Source: Sebastes aleutianus
Taxonomy: Eukaryota > Chordata > Actinopteri > Perciformes > Sebastidae
Direction of reading: 5' to 3'
NCBI GenBank assembly: GCA_916700875.1
Contig: CAKAKS010000068.1
Coordinates: forward strand, 28,554,753 to 28,618,752
Length of the DNA stretch: 64,000 bases
How positions within the stretch are numbered: the stretch's first letter is position 1; the number at the start of each line of letters is the position of its first letter. A program made the translations under genes and the position numbers. The notes under the pieces are model-generated. The model made no database searches. It was not told where the DNA came from and saw only the letters and a program-made list of their open reading frames with translations. Below are positions 36,795-50,701 of this stretch, in pieces.

Positions 36795-38715
36795 TCTACT
36801 CCTCTACATCTCAGAGGGAAATATTGTACTTTTCACTGCACTACATTTGTGTGACAGCTTTAATTACTTTACAGATTTATATTTTGTATTAATAATCTGA
36901 ATCAATTAATAAATTATGATGTATTATTGTAGATTAAGCTGCCCAGCAGTTATTTAAAATTTCCCTTGCCATAACCAGCTGCAATATTAATGTGATGTAT
37001 ACAGTAATGCATCAACACTTATAATCATATATATATACATATATATTATTCTGACATTGGTCATTCTGCATAATAATAAGTACTTTTACTTGTGATGCTT
37101 TTACTCAAGTAAGGTTTTGAATGCAGGACTTTTACTTGCAACAGAGTATTTCTACACTGTGGCATTACTACTTTTACTTAAGTAAAGGTTCTGAGTACTT
37201 CTTCCACAACTGGCAACACATAAACATATTTCCCTTCACAAGTAGAGTAACATCACACAGCTGCTCAGCATCAAGGTACTATTTCAGTCCTAAACAAGAG
37301 GAAGAAAAAAGAGTGAGAGGAGGATGAATGCATGACTATGTAAGGATTACTGACAAAATGTAAACCTGGTCCTGGATCTCTGAAGTGCCTCGTATGGTTA
37401 GGAGCTCATTCCCTACAACATACTCCTACACTTGTTAGCCTAGTCCTGGATCTCTGAAGTGCCCCAGAGGAGAGAAAAAACTATAACAAAAAAGAAAGAA
37501 AGATCTAAGCTAACATCATTTTAAAAATACAACAAAGGTTAAACAACAACAAGAAGTACACAAAATGTGCAAAAAAAAACTAACCAAACAGTGGAAAACA
37601 ATCCAATAAAAACATTGAAATACATACAAAAAAAACAGTACAGAAGAAAAAGAAAATATATCTAAACATATCAAAAGATAATTAGACATCATGAATTAAA
37701 TGTGATAATAATTCCCTTTTAAAATGTTAAAAGGATAACGAGCTCTTAATGTATTTTGGTGTTCTATATTGGTTCACTTGGTTCAATTCATCCGCTTCAT
37801 AGCAAAATGGAACTTTTAACAAAATTGACTTTAGTGTCTTTTGTTTTGATTTTAAAATGTCAGAGAACTGTTTTTTGATTCAGCAGGACTAGAGAGAAAA
37901 GACATTATTACAGACACATTTATTTGATTTTTATTAATTTACCAATATTAATCCATTCAATATAGAGAAGCTATATGCATAATATTTCACACTGCACTTG
38001 AAAGCATCATTCACTGTATTAAATACCACTTTCCATCTATGTTGTTGCTTTCCTCAAGAGCAAAACAAGTGTATGAGTATGTTGTAGGGAATGAGCTCCT
38101 AACCATACGAGGCACTTCAGAGATCCAGGACCAGGTTTACATTTTGTCAGTAATCCTCACACAGACATGTATCCATCCTCCTCTCACTCTTTTTTCTTCC
38201 TCTTGTGTGGTTTAGGACTGAAATAGCACCTTGATGCTGAGCAGCTGTGTGATGTTACTCTACTTGTGAAGAGAAATATGTTTATGTGTTTCCAGTTGTA
38301 GAAGAAGTACTCAGAACCTTTACTTAAGTAAAAGTAGTAATGCCACAGTGTAGAAATACTCTGTTGCAAGTAAAAGTCCTGCATTCAAAACCTTACTTGA
38401 GTAAAAGTATCACAAGTAAAAGTACTTATTAGTATGCAGAATGGCCAATGTCAGAATAATATATATATATATATGATTATAGTTGTTGATGCATTACTGT
38501 ATACATCACATTAATATTGCAGCTGGTTATCGCAAAGGAAATTTTAAATAACTGTCGGGCAGCTCAATCTACAATAATATATCATAATTTATCAGTTGAT
38601 TCAGATTATTAATACAAAATACAAATCTGTAAAGTGACTAAAGCTGTCAAATAAATGTAGTGCAGTAAAAAATACAATATTTCCCTCTGAGATGGAGTGG
38701 TGTAGAAGTATAAAT
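36795..38715. mobile_element. Large foldback element, arms of about 640 bp
   Basis: 36795-37433 recurs in reverse orientation at 38064-38715. Shared stretches include CATCACACAGCTGCTCAGCA and TCTGAAGTGCCTCGTATGGT. The spacer is about 630 bp and AT-rich. The arms translate to the same meaningless peptide on opposite strands (37121-37327, 38184-38384). The left outer edge abuts a palindromic TTTGCACATAATATGTGCAAA (36753-36773). No coding sequence. Confidence 0.85.
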
Positions 38716-41700
38716 AAAGTACAAGTACCTCAAAATTGCATTTAAGTACAGTACATGAGTAGATATACTTAGTTACATTACATCACTGTGTATCGCAGTT
38801 ATTTCTGCCATCGTTTCTTAAAAGGAGCATTGAGTAGTTAGTTTGGAATCCCTTCTAAATAACTCAAAAATCCTCATATTCCTCTTTTCACCATGTCTTT
38901 TCTGTATGTCAGAGTTCAGCTGGTCCTGTTGAAAAGTCTCCCTCACTGGGCACATTATATTAAGGATAAAGCATTTACTCTGTTGAGTAGAAACCACAGC
39001 CATTTTCTTAGAAATATCAGAGCTTAGTGGAGGATTTGAGCTCCATGGGGATGTTGCTAATCTGTTTGAAGATAGTTATTCTTTAATTTTACATATAAAA
39101 ACACATTTTAACACTAAAATGTCTTTAATGTGACTTCAAATACTCTTTTTAAAATGTGTCGTAAAGTAGCTTAGTAGGAGTGAGTTGTTTTTTTCACAAA
39201 GGGGAATGGTGATGTGTTTTGCATGTGTCTAAGGATCCCCTGTAGTGTTGCAAATGGCACTTTTCTGTCCCAAAGCCTCTCATTCACAGCCAGGAGCTGC
39301 ATTAACACCGTGTTGCTAAATGGTGTCTTTGTCCCGTCTCGGAGCCACGGCGTGATATCAGACTGTTGTCACTCCTCTCATGCAGTCCATTGTTGATTGT
39401 TGCCTACAACAGAGTGCATTAGAGCAAGTTTCCTGTCCGCAATCTTGCAGAAGAGTTTCAGAATTCTATCTGGTGTAGAAGAGTATGATTAAAGCTTCAA
39501 ACATATAACACAATTTGCTTTGACTTATGTCCCGATCTCTCTGCTCAGGGCTTTAACCACAAGAGGGCAGACGAGGGGAGGACTGATGCAACATGACTGG
39601 TCTTTAGTCCACCTCTCTGGCGTAGAAGCGGTGGTGATGTGACTGAACTCAGTAAATTACTCCAACTCTCTGCTGTGGTGCCATGAATACAGTCATTTTT
39701 CAAATATCCCCTTCTGTTCAATATATATTTCCAAATTGTGGTCCTTGACATCGAGTGTTCCGGTAAAAATGACTGTCCTCCCAGCCTGTGTTTGTCCATA
39801 GTGTGGGCGGTTTGGGTGAATGGCCTCTACATCTTGGGCAAAGGTAGCTTACACATTACAAACAGGCCTTGAAACTCAGATGTTCAACATGACACCTACG
39901 CACCAAACAACATATCCCACAGTGCTAATGTGGATTTCTCTCTCAGCACCCCCAAACATGCATCATGCAGTTTGTGAATGAGCTACAATATGGAAGCTGT
40001 GAAGTTCATCTTGTTTAATGTTAAAATATGAGTCAACTCATCCTTTTTTTTCATTTAAGATGGTGGTAGATGTTACATCTCTGTTGTCCATTTCATGAAA
40101 TTTTATTTGAAGTTGAGAAAAGTGATGTGTTCAGGTTCTTTCACCACTAACTGATGGGTTCAATTCCTTGTTTGGTCACTACGTAAAACCAGTGGTGGAT
40201 AAAGCATTAAAATAATTAATGTAATAGTCCCAATACATTTAAATAAAACTTTTTTAGACAAATATGTTTATTGACATTTTTCACATAACATTGCACATAA
40301 AAGATGCATAAAAAAGGCAAACCTTGACACATTAAGTACTAAGATCACATCTTGGTGGGAAAAAAAAATCTGACTCTTAATAATAAAACCGCTCAGAATT
40401 AAAAAATAGAAAAAAAATAATAATATATATATATATTTATATATTTATATATATATATATAATTATATAATATTATATACTTTTTTTTCTTTAAAAGATG
40501 AACAGTAGATCACTACAAGGTCTTAGCAAAATCTGAGTCCCAAATCTTATAAAAAGTGTTGTATTTCCCTTTTACTATATACTTTATGTCATTTTCTCCA
40601 TAGCTAGACAATGCAACAATCCATCAACCCAACTTTGTACATTTAATATATATATGTATATATATATATACATACATATATATATACATATATATGTATG
40701 TATATATACATATATATAGTCAAACTAATGCTTTCAGAATTCTATACTTGTAAAGTAAAGAAAGCATTTAGCAGATATCAGCTGACAGGAAGTAAACATG
40801 AACCCAAGCTGTTGCCTAGCAATGCAATTCCATTGAAATGTGCTAAAACAGAGCGTTTCAGACAGAGGGTAAATACAAGCATATTCAAGCAGACAGTATG
40901 AGGAAAATAAAGTTGTTTTTTTAATATTACAGCATGTGAACATGTTCCAGTAGAAACACAAGTACAGTCCCAGTACCTTAAAACTGTCTTTCAACTCCTC
41001 TTAACAAATAAAATTGTGCATGTGCAATATGTACTGTTACCTGTACTGTAAGGTGTGTTCACGTTTTTAAATAAGGTCTTTTTTTTATAACATTTAAAGA
41101 CTCTGCAGCAACAACAGTTTACTGTCGCATTTGCTGTTGCATCATCTTTCAGTGTGCAGCTCTTCACTTGGGCACATGGCAGGCCCTAACATTTAATTGT
41201 GCACTTCATTATCTTTGGAACAGTCTTAAGAGCAGTGAATGGCCACAGAGGCTCATTAAAGGAGAAGATAATGTTCCCTATCACCGGTCAGAGCAACTGA
41301 ACTCACTGTGTGGCGGTTGGCGGAGACGTTGCTCAAGTGTGTCCTCGTTATTCTCTGATTACATGAGCGTTCGTCAGTACTTGTGGGAATGTGCTTTTGA
41401 GAGTTTGTGGAATATTTTATGATTAAACAACTGTATGTCACCTTCATTTTGCTCCGATTTAGGTCCGTGATTCTCAAAGTGGTGATTCTATATATTGTAT
41501 ATTTGCGACATCACTAAATTTCTCAGTAAATTGAGCGTTTCAATACTTTCATATGGTATTCATTCAAACCTGCTTTCTAATAAAAAAGAAAGAATGAAAA
41601 TCTCACTTTTTACAATGTGGGACTTTTAAATTGAAGCACTGAAAGTCAGCTTTAGTATGGTATAAGTCTGAATGTCTGGATTTATTAAGACTATGCCAGT

Positions 41701-44050
41701 CTTTATTACTGGTAATTTTCTGAAAGCTTTTAAGATAAATTACCTGAAATGTAGGCACATTTCCCCACTGAGAGACTAAAAATGATAATCTCATCTTATT
41801 TTATCTTAACATGATTCAATTTTTTTCTGTTCATCACTATGAAACTGAATTATTTAGGTTGAAAAGTCCTTGTAAAATGTTCTCTCCTGTATGGGGTCCC
41901 TGTCCCTAAAAAGTCTGAGTACCCCTGATTTAGGTTATCTGAGTTCAGGGTGGATTTTCAAGCTGTACAACCCACAGGGCGATGCATCCTACAGTGACGC
42001 TCTGCGACCAGGGCTCCGGTCCAAATATCTGTATTAAAGCAGAAGCGACCTCAACAGATGTGACATTGCAAAACCACAACACAACAGTTACTTGGGTATA
42101 GCGATCTGAAGTGGCTGGAGAAAATGAGAGAGAGAGCTCCACACTGTTGCTTACAGCTGAGATAACCTCCCCTGCTGGTTTGAGAACAGTGCTCCATCAC
42201 GGAGGCAGCTGGAACAATGACGTGACCTTTGAACCTCAGCCAGCGCCTGATCAAATGGTGGATTCGCTGATTAAATATTTATCAGCTCCAGGCAATTACC
42301 CCACATCTGTCTGGCTGTTTGATGGTCACTGTAAAACTGGTTGTTGATCATCAACAAAGAAGTTCCTTTTCTTAGAACGAGACTCTAGAAACCAGTTGGC
42401 TTTATGTAACCATTAAAATCTTCTGTGATTTAGCCCCAAATAGTTATCAGTCAAGAAGTCCCTCAATTTAAGCATTTTGAAAATATCCCTAATTTTTAGA
42501 TTCTCCAAAATTTTTCGCACGTTTTAAATGCTTTTGTCGCTTGTCGTAATAATTGAGTTGCCTTGAATATCAGGAAACATGCAACCTTAGCAACTGTCTT
42601 GCCATCTAGGTGTTTTGTATTGATAACAATTACAACGGCAGTAATCTGTAGACGGCCCCGTGTGGATGCTGAATCAACATGGTGACATGCAAAGCAGTCT
42701 CAAAGGTTGATGTTCCAGATAAGTGTAATTTATCTGACAAGGCCTGTTTCACTCCTACAGTCAGCAACTCTGAGCTCAGAGCAGTGAGTGGTTCAGACTG
42801 TGTAAACCACATACCCATGGTGCGTCAGAGGCTGTTTGATTTAAGTATGATTTTGATTTTACTGACAAATGGCCACTATATGTGTTTTGCTAATTGGTGT
42901 CAGACAAATGGCTAGAGTTGATAACGTCAGCCCGAACCCAGAAGCAGGAATAGACGTAGGTGACAGCTCCGTCACCCCTCTGTCTTCACGGCCTCATCAA
43001 GCTCAGCTTGGCTCCCGCCCATAAAAATGTAAAGTGAGTGAGTTTGTAGGCAGGGGTTGAGAGTGCAGAGAGACACCACGGTGGCAAATGATAAATAACA
43101 AAGGCAAATGGAAGTAGAGAAATACAAAGAAGGGTCAAAGGAAATGCTGCAGACCATCACAAAGGGAAATTTGTTTTATGGTTTACACTCCTGAAAAATT
43201 TAAATTCACAAATGTTATAAAATCCAACAAAACAGTCCTGCAGTAAATGCAGGAAAGGAATGTTGAGCTTTTGTTGAGACTCACTGAAAAATACAAGCTC
43301 ACTTGTACCATAAACAGGCACATAATGAGACCAGATGCGGCTCATTTGATCCACCATGTGTACTTTCTGATAGTCTGAGGTACAAATTCGGCCTGAACTA
43401 AAAACATACAACTGTGTTCTTCCAGCATGCTGTAGGTACTGTAGTGAGCAGAAGGGTTTTTCCGAGATCAAAAGCATTATTGGAGAGAGGTTCATTAATT
43501 TCCACCCAATTCGGTAGTTACAGTCAGTTGTGGCGGCACACTGAATGGATTACAAGGTAGTTAGCCTATAGAAAAAGCATTATCTTGGATAATGTTCTTA
43601 TATTGCTAATTCGCTGTGCTGAACTTGTTTTAACTGAGAGTAAAGTCCTTTTGTGGTGTCAGTTGCCTTGAATGTCATATAATGTGTGTGACTGTATATG
43701 ATTTGGGTTCTCGCTGCCGTATCTTGCTGCTTTCTGTTGCACAAGATATGAACTGGACATGTTGCAATCGCTCAGAGCTCAAAGTATTGACAGTGCAAGA
43801 TTGTGAGAGTGATGGTATTCAGAGAAAAGTGCATTGACTATATCGGCTACTGTAACTACTGTGCTGTATATGCAAGAAACACAGAGGCCAGTCTCTTGGT
43901 TACAGTTGATTGCCACTGACCACTGAGGAGAATGATTAACCTTGCTCCTAATAACCCGAGACTACTTCACTCTGCAACATTTTCTTTCTGAAGACTTATT
44001 TCTACAGCACATTAATGCACAAGTATGACTGAAAATGTGTCACCTACTCT
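38716..44050. other. Gene-free stretch
   Basis: Only short unrelated open frames. I see AT simple repeats (40420-40460, 40645-40718) and, at about 40840-40990, a diverged piece of the 9103-9561 MITE (GAGCGTTTCAGACAGAG, GCATGTGAACATGTTC). No splice-bounded exon matches a protein family I recognise. Noncoding conserved elements cannot be judged without comparison. Confidence 0.6.
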
Positions 44051-44057
44051 GTTTTAA

Positions 44058-45089
44058 AGGGAGACTACGCTTATTTTCAAAATTCATACATGTTAATCTT
44101 ATGGTTTAAGACAGTCCAAAAATATCAGTAAACATGAACAACTCTCTCCAAAATCCCAAAACTAGAGTGATAAAACTCAACCTTGTCATGTCATAGAGTC
44201 CATAGACAACAGGTGTGTTCCAATCACCTAGAAGTTCACCGCAATAGAGAGCCGAAGTCCCTCTCCTTCCGGTGGAATACCATGGGACCTTATTTCGGAA
44301 AACATATATTTTTATCCCGTTTTAATTGCGCCCTGAGTCACACATATGATGTTTGTCAATTTAAAACATAATTTTGCAAGTCAAGAAAGTCACAGTTTGT
44401 TGTAAAACTGATGAAATATAAGACTGTGAAAGTACGTAATTAGAAAGACGACACACCCAAAAGTCGTGTAGGTGACGTCTCTCTCTGTCTTGCTGAAGCT
44501 ACGATGCCTGTGTGTTTTGTACTGTGATGTACTCACACCAGCAATGGGTCTTGATCGTTCTTTCTCTTCCCGGTTGATAAAAAGACCAGGAGTCGCTGGA
44601 TAAAAGACATCAGGTCAGATGACGTTTTATTTGTGCGTGGTCATAGCTAAGTTAGCTAGCTCGCTAGTGTTGGTGACGTATATTGTGCGAGACGAGAGAT
44701 GTAGTTCAGACAAAACTAAATACTACGGCAAACGGAGACTTTCTTGACTTGAAAAAAATATGTTTTAAATTGACAAACATCATACGTGTGATTCATGGCG
44801 CAATTCAAACGGGATCAAAAAACTGATTTATCTCTCTCCATTGACTACCTTACATATTTTTTCTGAAATAATGTCCCATGGGGTTCACAGGAAAGGGCGT
44901 GACTTTGCCTGTATATGGCATCACGTGACGGACACAGGAGTTGTAATTCCACGGTTTTGCCACAATGTAAAATTTATAAAGGCCTTTACTTCTCTGGTTT
45001 CTAGCTTTGAGAGTGATGTTCACAAATATTGATTGAAATTTCCGATAGAAATAACACATTGAAATTCTTAATTTAGGTGGTGTTCCCCT
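44058..45089. mobile_element. TTAA-flanked foldback element
   Basis: TTAA at 44054-44057 and 45090-45093; ends AGGGAGACTACG and GTGTTCCCCT. Long inner arms pair 44285-44390 with 44735-44880 (shared TTGACAAACATCATA). No usable reading frame. Confidence 0.8.
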
Positions 45090-45093
45090 TTAA

Positions 45094-46010
45094 GTAAAAC
45101 CTTTAGTTACTGAACTGACTTTATATCATTCTTTTTTCTAATAAGGGAAATTAATTATATCTTATTGGAAATCTCAAAAGAATAGAAATGAACCTTTTGA
45201 TGGACATTATATGCGGGTGTGACAGAAGACATCATAGTACCTATATGATATACGCATATATCTGTATAATTAGAGATAACTTTGATCATTCCTATTCCTC
45301 AAATTACATAAAGCCATGGTGGCAAAGTCCACTAGTGCTAGGACAACAAACAACAGCATGGCACACACACACCACTCTTTGACCTACAAATCATCATCAC
45401 CATCCCACACACACACACACACACCAGCCGCAAACTTTGTTATCTGAGATAAGTCTGTCTTGATACACTGTTCTCCACTGATTACTGCTTACAGTACTTA
45501 CGTGGTATTGTGTGGGTCTGTGTGCATGTGAGCACATGATATTCACAATTTAGTTACGGCAGATTGAATGAGATTACATTTGAGAGAGTCGATCGATCGC
45601 AACGAGTCACTGTCTTGTTTGTTCTTGTTTGTTTCTCTTGGCAGCGCTGGGACTGTCAATAATGTGGCTTTCCTGTCCCACACACTCTTCTGTAATAAAT
45701 GGTAGGCCTATGCAAGAAAATGACTGGGAGGGGGGTTCAACCTAAACTGTTGTTTGAAATGTATGCTGCAAAAAATGTAGAAAATAAAACAGTACCCAGT
45801 ACAGACCCCTGCGAGATACCTTTGTGCAAGGAAATTTGAACTTTTTTCTATATAGCCTATTTACTTTTCTTCCAGTTTATTCCCATTCTTTCCACCAATG
45901 TTCCCAGCTCTCCTGTCTCTCTACTTTTTGTTTGATATCATAAAAAAAACAAAATGTTCTGTCTTGTCACCCCCTCACCTTTTTGTCTTCTTTTGACTTC
46001 CCCAGTTTAG
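45094..46010. other. Gene-free stretch
   Basis: Contains a CA repeat (45403-45424) and otherwise unremarkable AT-rich sequence. Nothing else recognised. Confidence 0.6.
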
Positions 46011-46019
46011 TTTTTTAGA

Positions 46020-46690
46020 AAATGTATGTTTAAATATGCAAATTAGGTATTATCTTATCAAATATGTGCTAATTTTCATACATTTCCCGAACAGAAATCT
46101 GAACATTGGATGAACATTGCATGTTGACATATTAGAGTCAAAGGTTTTTACAGTGGATATCTCTTTGTATCACTCCATAAATCAGAAAATATTGTCAAAA
46201 GCCATTAAAAAAACATTTCCGCCCTGTTTTTAGGAATAAAGTGTTGTATAAATCAGGCTATGAATGATATATGAACAAACCGCTCTGTAAAATCCTTCAG
46301 AATATAGATAGGAATGAAACTGGAAGGTTTGGTGTATGTAAGTGCTACTGAAGTGGAGACTTCTGGCTCAGAGTGAGAAAGAACATTATTTTGAGAAAAA
46401 TTCCATACATTTTAGACACTACAGGTGAATAGGTTAAACATTTTTAACTAAAAGACATCACCATGAAACTTCCCCCGTTAATAACTTACATTAAGACAAT
46501 AATTTTCTGAAGTTTTCTGAAATGTTATGTTTAAATATGCAAATGAGGCATTATCTAAAGCTAACCTTTGGTGGATTTAGGAAAAATCTACAGACACAAA
46601 TAGACAAAGTAGTAAAATAAACACCTAAATGTGTAGTTTGGATGTTTTCTTTCCAATAGTCTGAAAGAAGTCAAGCAAAATTCTAAATCT
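46020..46690. repeat. Dispersed repeat, copy 2 (inverted partner at 30800-31530)
   Basis: Reverse-oriented relative of the 30800-31530 repeat, with the same inverted ends around AATATGCAAAT. It stops about 300 bp before the apoa1 promoter. Confidence 0.7.
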
Positions 46691-46984
46691 CAAAATTAAC
46701 CATTGCATGAAAAATTGTTTTTTTAACCATCTTCAAGGCTCCGTCTCCACACCGAGTTGTTTATGAGCAGCTTGGCTAAAGGACAAATGAGAAACACTTT
46801 TATCAAACTGAAAAGAAAATGCTAATAGCTATCCCAGAAGTACCACCATGTCCTAAAATAATGTGGTGAATTTGCTGCTAAGAAATGTTGGGTACTTAAA
46901 CTAAAGTTACAGTGCATTTATGATACTGATAATGTAAAGCAAATATGTGTATGAGTGTGTGCTGAGCCATGTCCTCCCAGCAGG

Positions 46985-46997
46985 TGACCATTGAACT
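46985..46997 (-). promoter_or_regulatory. apoa1: DR1-type nuclear-receptor site of apoa1
   Basis: The minus strand reads AGTTCAATGGTCA, two AGKTCA half-sites with one spacer, about 115 bp before the TATA box. HNF4A and PPAR/RXR bind such sites, and mammalian APOA1 is controlled by HNF4-type elements. Function here is inferred. Confidence 0.45.
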
Positions 46998-47111
46998 CTC
47001 AACCCAGTCGTCCTGCTGAGGGAGATGGCAGGGGGCTGAGGTCCACCTCCACGGAGACACACAACCCTCACACCTCCACCCCCGCCCCTCCTCCACACAT
47101 CACCCGAGCAC

Positions 47112-47118
47112 TATAAAA
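47112..47118 (+). promoter_or_regulatory. apoa1: TATA box of apoa1
   Basis: TATAAAA precedes a likely start near 47140. Noncoding exon 1 ends at 47165 with donor GTAAGA. Confidence 0.8.
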
Positions 47119-47776
47119 AGTCCGCTCTGCCTGAAGTTGTTCAGTCTCGTCACGAACTCCACTAGGTAAGACAAGAAGCTGCTGTGGCTCTTTACTGGGA
47201 CGTAGAATAGGTAGTCAGACAAGAGCTGGACGACTTTTTCCATCTGTAAACTTTGATAAAGTTGTGTCAAAAAATAAGTTTCTCTGTCAGGAAGGGACGT
47301 TTTGGTGTTAACTTGTAATTGTGATTTATTTCATTTAAATGAATTGTATGTTGTTTAGCCTGTGGTGATATTTTAGCAGTTATCTTCACTTCAAGAAGAT
47401 AAAGACAACCGCAAATTTAAGGATTGAGATGGTCTTTGAGCTCAGAGAGACGACTTGGTATTTCTACGACATGTGTTTTACTGTAAAGACATGGGATTAC
47501 GTAGCAATCCAGAGCTAATCAGTTTGAGCTGTCTCCTTTATCCCTAATCTACCCAGATTACAGGTTCTTTTTCAGCCATATGTTTAGTGTCAACTCATTT
47601 GGACCAATTCAGGGATGTGTGTTAAAGTGTTCTTACTTTTAAACCTGCTCATCTGACCTGAGATTAAAGATTTACTGGATTAATGGGTTTCCATGTTTAA
47701 ATTGTTCATTCCTTTGTGCAATTTAAACAAATTCCTTTAACCGTGAGTGCCTCTTTTTCCACTCTAGACCACCATC

Positions 47777-48786
47777 ATGAAGGTTTTGGCTCTCGCTTTC
47801 GTTCTGCTGGCTGTCGGTGAGTACCGTTGGCGCCGTTAAGGGAAATGCTTAACCCTGCATGTACAGCTTTGTTTAGCCAGTATATGAATTTTACATCTAA
47901 AATGTTTTTTTATATATTTTCTTTTTCCTTTCCTCCTCAGGCGCTCATGCCGCTTCCATACAGGCTGATGCACCTGACCAGTTGGCCCATGTGCGGTCTG
48001 TTATGGATATGTATTTGACTCAGGTGAAGGACGGCGCCAAAAGGTCCCTGGGCCAGCTCGATGATGCTGAGTACGGGGAGCTCAAGTAAGGCCATCTCCT
48101 CAGTCAGTCCCACTTTCTGTAATTGATACTTGCTCTGTCACTGATGTGTTTATTTAACCTAAACTCTGTTCCCTCCCAGGAATAGAGTGATTCAGCGCAT
48201 TGATGACCTGTACACCCAGCTCAAGGCTCTGCAGGCCTCCGTTGCCCCCGTCACTGACAGCGTTGTGAGCACCATCGCCGATGCCACCCTTGATTTCCGT
48301 ACCGCTGTCCAGGCCGATATTGACGCACTGAAGGTCGATCTCGAGCCCAAACGTGCTGCGCTGCAGGAGGTCATCGACAGGCACATCGCAGATTACCGCA
48401 CTAGGATCGAGCCCATCGTCACAGAGTATTCTGCCAAGCACAACGCAGAGATGGAGGTCCTGAAGACCAAGCTGGACCCCATTCTGGCAGATCTGCAGGT
48501 CAAGTTGGCCACCAATGTGGAGGAGACCAAGGCCGCCCTGATGCCCATGGTTGAGGCTGTGCGTACCAAGCTGTCTGAGCGTCTGGAGCAGCTGAAGGCG
48601 ATGGCTTCTCCCTATGTCGAGGAATACAAGGAGCAAGTAAAGAATGCCTACAGCCAGGCTCAGAGCATCAACACCGATGACGTCGATGCCCTGAGGGACA
48701 AGATTCAACCTTTAGCCGAAGAGATCAAGGTTAAGATGCAAGCTATCTATGAGGCAGTCTACGCAACCATCACTAAGAGTAACTAA
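47777..48786 (+). CDS. apoa1: Apolipoprotein A-I
   Basis: Main protein of HDL; secreted, accepts lipid and activates LCAT. Noncoding exon ends at 47165; coding exons are 47777-47816 (exon starts 47768), 47941-48085 and 48180-48786, giving 263 aa. A signal peptide (MKVLALAFVLLAVGAHA) is followed by the short ASIQAD stretch and mature APDQL. The last exon holds amphipathic helices including five uninterrupted 22-residue units at 116-137, 138-159, 160-181, 182-203 and 204-225, each with Pro at its third position (LEPKR, IEPIV, LDPIL, LMPMV, ASPYV). Four-exon layout with a large last exon is standard for APOA1/A4/E. Length and the N-terminus favour A-I over A-IV or E. A poly(A) signal is at 49149-49154. 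Confidence 0.93.
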
Positions 48787-49148
48787 CCTCGCCTACCGGC
48801 CAGTCCTAGATCCAGTTCACCCTTCTCTCCATTCCGTCTTTCCTCACATACGCAGCCATACCACCTCCCAAAATTACTGCTGCACTTCTTCTTTGCAACA
48901 AAGTGGCAGGACTCTTGCTCTCTCTCTCCCATGCATACACCTTGCTTCGTGGGCACATGCTCAAGCACATGCAAGCGAAGACGTACACAGACACACACAC
49001 GCTCAGCACACACATGCTTTACTCTTCGCATGCCACGTCCAGTTGCTTACATTTGGTGCAGAACTTGTATGTGAATTACCACGAGAGCCTGAAACTCTGT
49101 GTAATGATGCTTGTTTGGTGAAAACTGTGCTTTGACGAAATACAGCTC

Positions 49149-49154
49149 AATAAA
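49149..49154 (+). terminator. apoa1: Poly(A) signal of apoa1
   Basis: AATAAA about 360 bases after the stop codon; the UTR between has a short CA-rich segment. Confidence 0.75.
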
Positions 49155-49374
49155 CATCTGACTGTTTATACTACTTTGCTCTCTGACTCTTAAATGATCA
49201 TGTAATAAAGCAGAATATTGTCTAGAACACACTGCAATTCACCACATCTGAAGCCAACATCAGAAATAGCCAACTTTATCTAAACTATTAAAATATATAA
49301 TGCAGTCTAATAACAAAAATCGCCCTCTCAGGAATTTAACAGTACTTTATTTGAGTGGTTTTGACCTAAGGTCA

Positions 49375-50287
49375 TAGCACTGCTCGATTATGGCAAAAAT
49401 CATAATCACGGTTATTTTTGTCAATATTGAGATCATGATTATTTAACATAATAACTCTTTGGAAACAACATGCACTTATTAAACTTAATTTTTTTTTTTC
49501 TTAAACCTAAGATATAATTCAACTGAAAAACAAAAAAAATAAATGTAAAAATTTAAATAAATAATATAAATACTATATATAAATATACATTTAAATAAAT
49601 TATATATAAAAATAAATTTGATCAAATCAATCAACTATATTGTAATGTTCCACAACCTACTGAAAACTACTAAACATAAATATTCAATATATAAATAATA
49701 TAATATGAAATATATAATTTAATAATAATATATAATATAATAATATAAAAAATATACAATATAATAATAGAAAATCAAAGATGTTGTAGTTCACTGCCAC
49801 AGCTTACTGAAAACTCCATAACATAAATATTCAATATATAAAATAATATAATATAAAAATAAATTAGATCAATAATTAGATCATATATGTTTTAGTTCAC
49901 TGCCACAACCTACTGAAAAAGACTAACGATAAAATAATATAACATAAAATAAAAAAATTAAAATGTATATATAAATATATATATTATATAATATAATGAT
50001 ATAAAAATAAACTATATCAATAATTAGATATATTGCAGTTCACTGCTACAACCTACTGAAAACTCCTCAACATGCATTCAACATTTTGGTGAACTCTATT
50101 TAATATATTCCAGTCAGTGGAAACGAGTGACAGCGCATCGCAATAAAGGAAAGTTGGACAAAACAAGAGTATCGTTGCAAAATGAAATGCGACACAATAA
50201 TCGATTTATCTCGATTATCTTGTTTTCATAATCGTTGGAGCCCAAAATCGTAATTGAAAATAAAATTTGATTAATCACCCGGCCCTA
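49375..50287. mobile_element. hAT-like element A with internal tandem units
   Basis: Begins TAGCACTGCTCGATTATGG and ends GATTAATCACCCGGCCCTA. The 8-bp duplication TAAGGTCA is perfect (49367-49374 and 50288-50295). Inside, a unit containing CACTGCCACAACCTACTGAAAA recurs about four times in AT-rich sequence. Confidence 0.85.
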
Positions 50288-50578
50288 TAAGGTCATATCA
50301 CGCAGACAGCATTTTGAGGGGTCATCATTGATCACAAGGCCCATTGGAAAATAATATTAATACAATCAGTTCTACTTAAGAGAGGCTTCCAATAACATAT
50401 GAGATATTTCTGCCTGTGGTCCTGAAAGCTGTGATTAATGAGCTGATCGGGGGGGGTGAATTGGTCTATTGACAATCTTAAGTCATGTTGTGCTTTATTA
50501 GGGAACAGCCCGCTTTCCTGCTTTGGATCCCTCAGGCTGGATCCCTTCAACACGGTCCCATCATAGAGCCACATGAGG

Positions 50579-50579
<1 letters not shown>

Positions 50580-50655
<76 letters not shown>

Positions 50656-50662
50656 CACACAC

Positions 50663-50700
<38 letters not shown>
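50580..50700. repeat. Long CA microsatellite
   Basis: About 120 bases of nearly pure CA with a few interruptions, between hAT-like elements A and B. Confidence 0.95.

Positions 50701-50701
<1 letters not shown>

Noticed and set aside
38716..47100. Possible pafah1b2, tagln or pcsk7 exons expected from the mammalian block
   Set aside because: I looked for conserved splice-bounded exons of these families and recognised none; they are not in this window or are too diverged to see.
48154..48708. 184-codon minus-strand open frame
   Set aside because: Antisense of the last apoa1 exon, whose codons and 22-residue periodicity explain the sequence.
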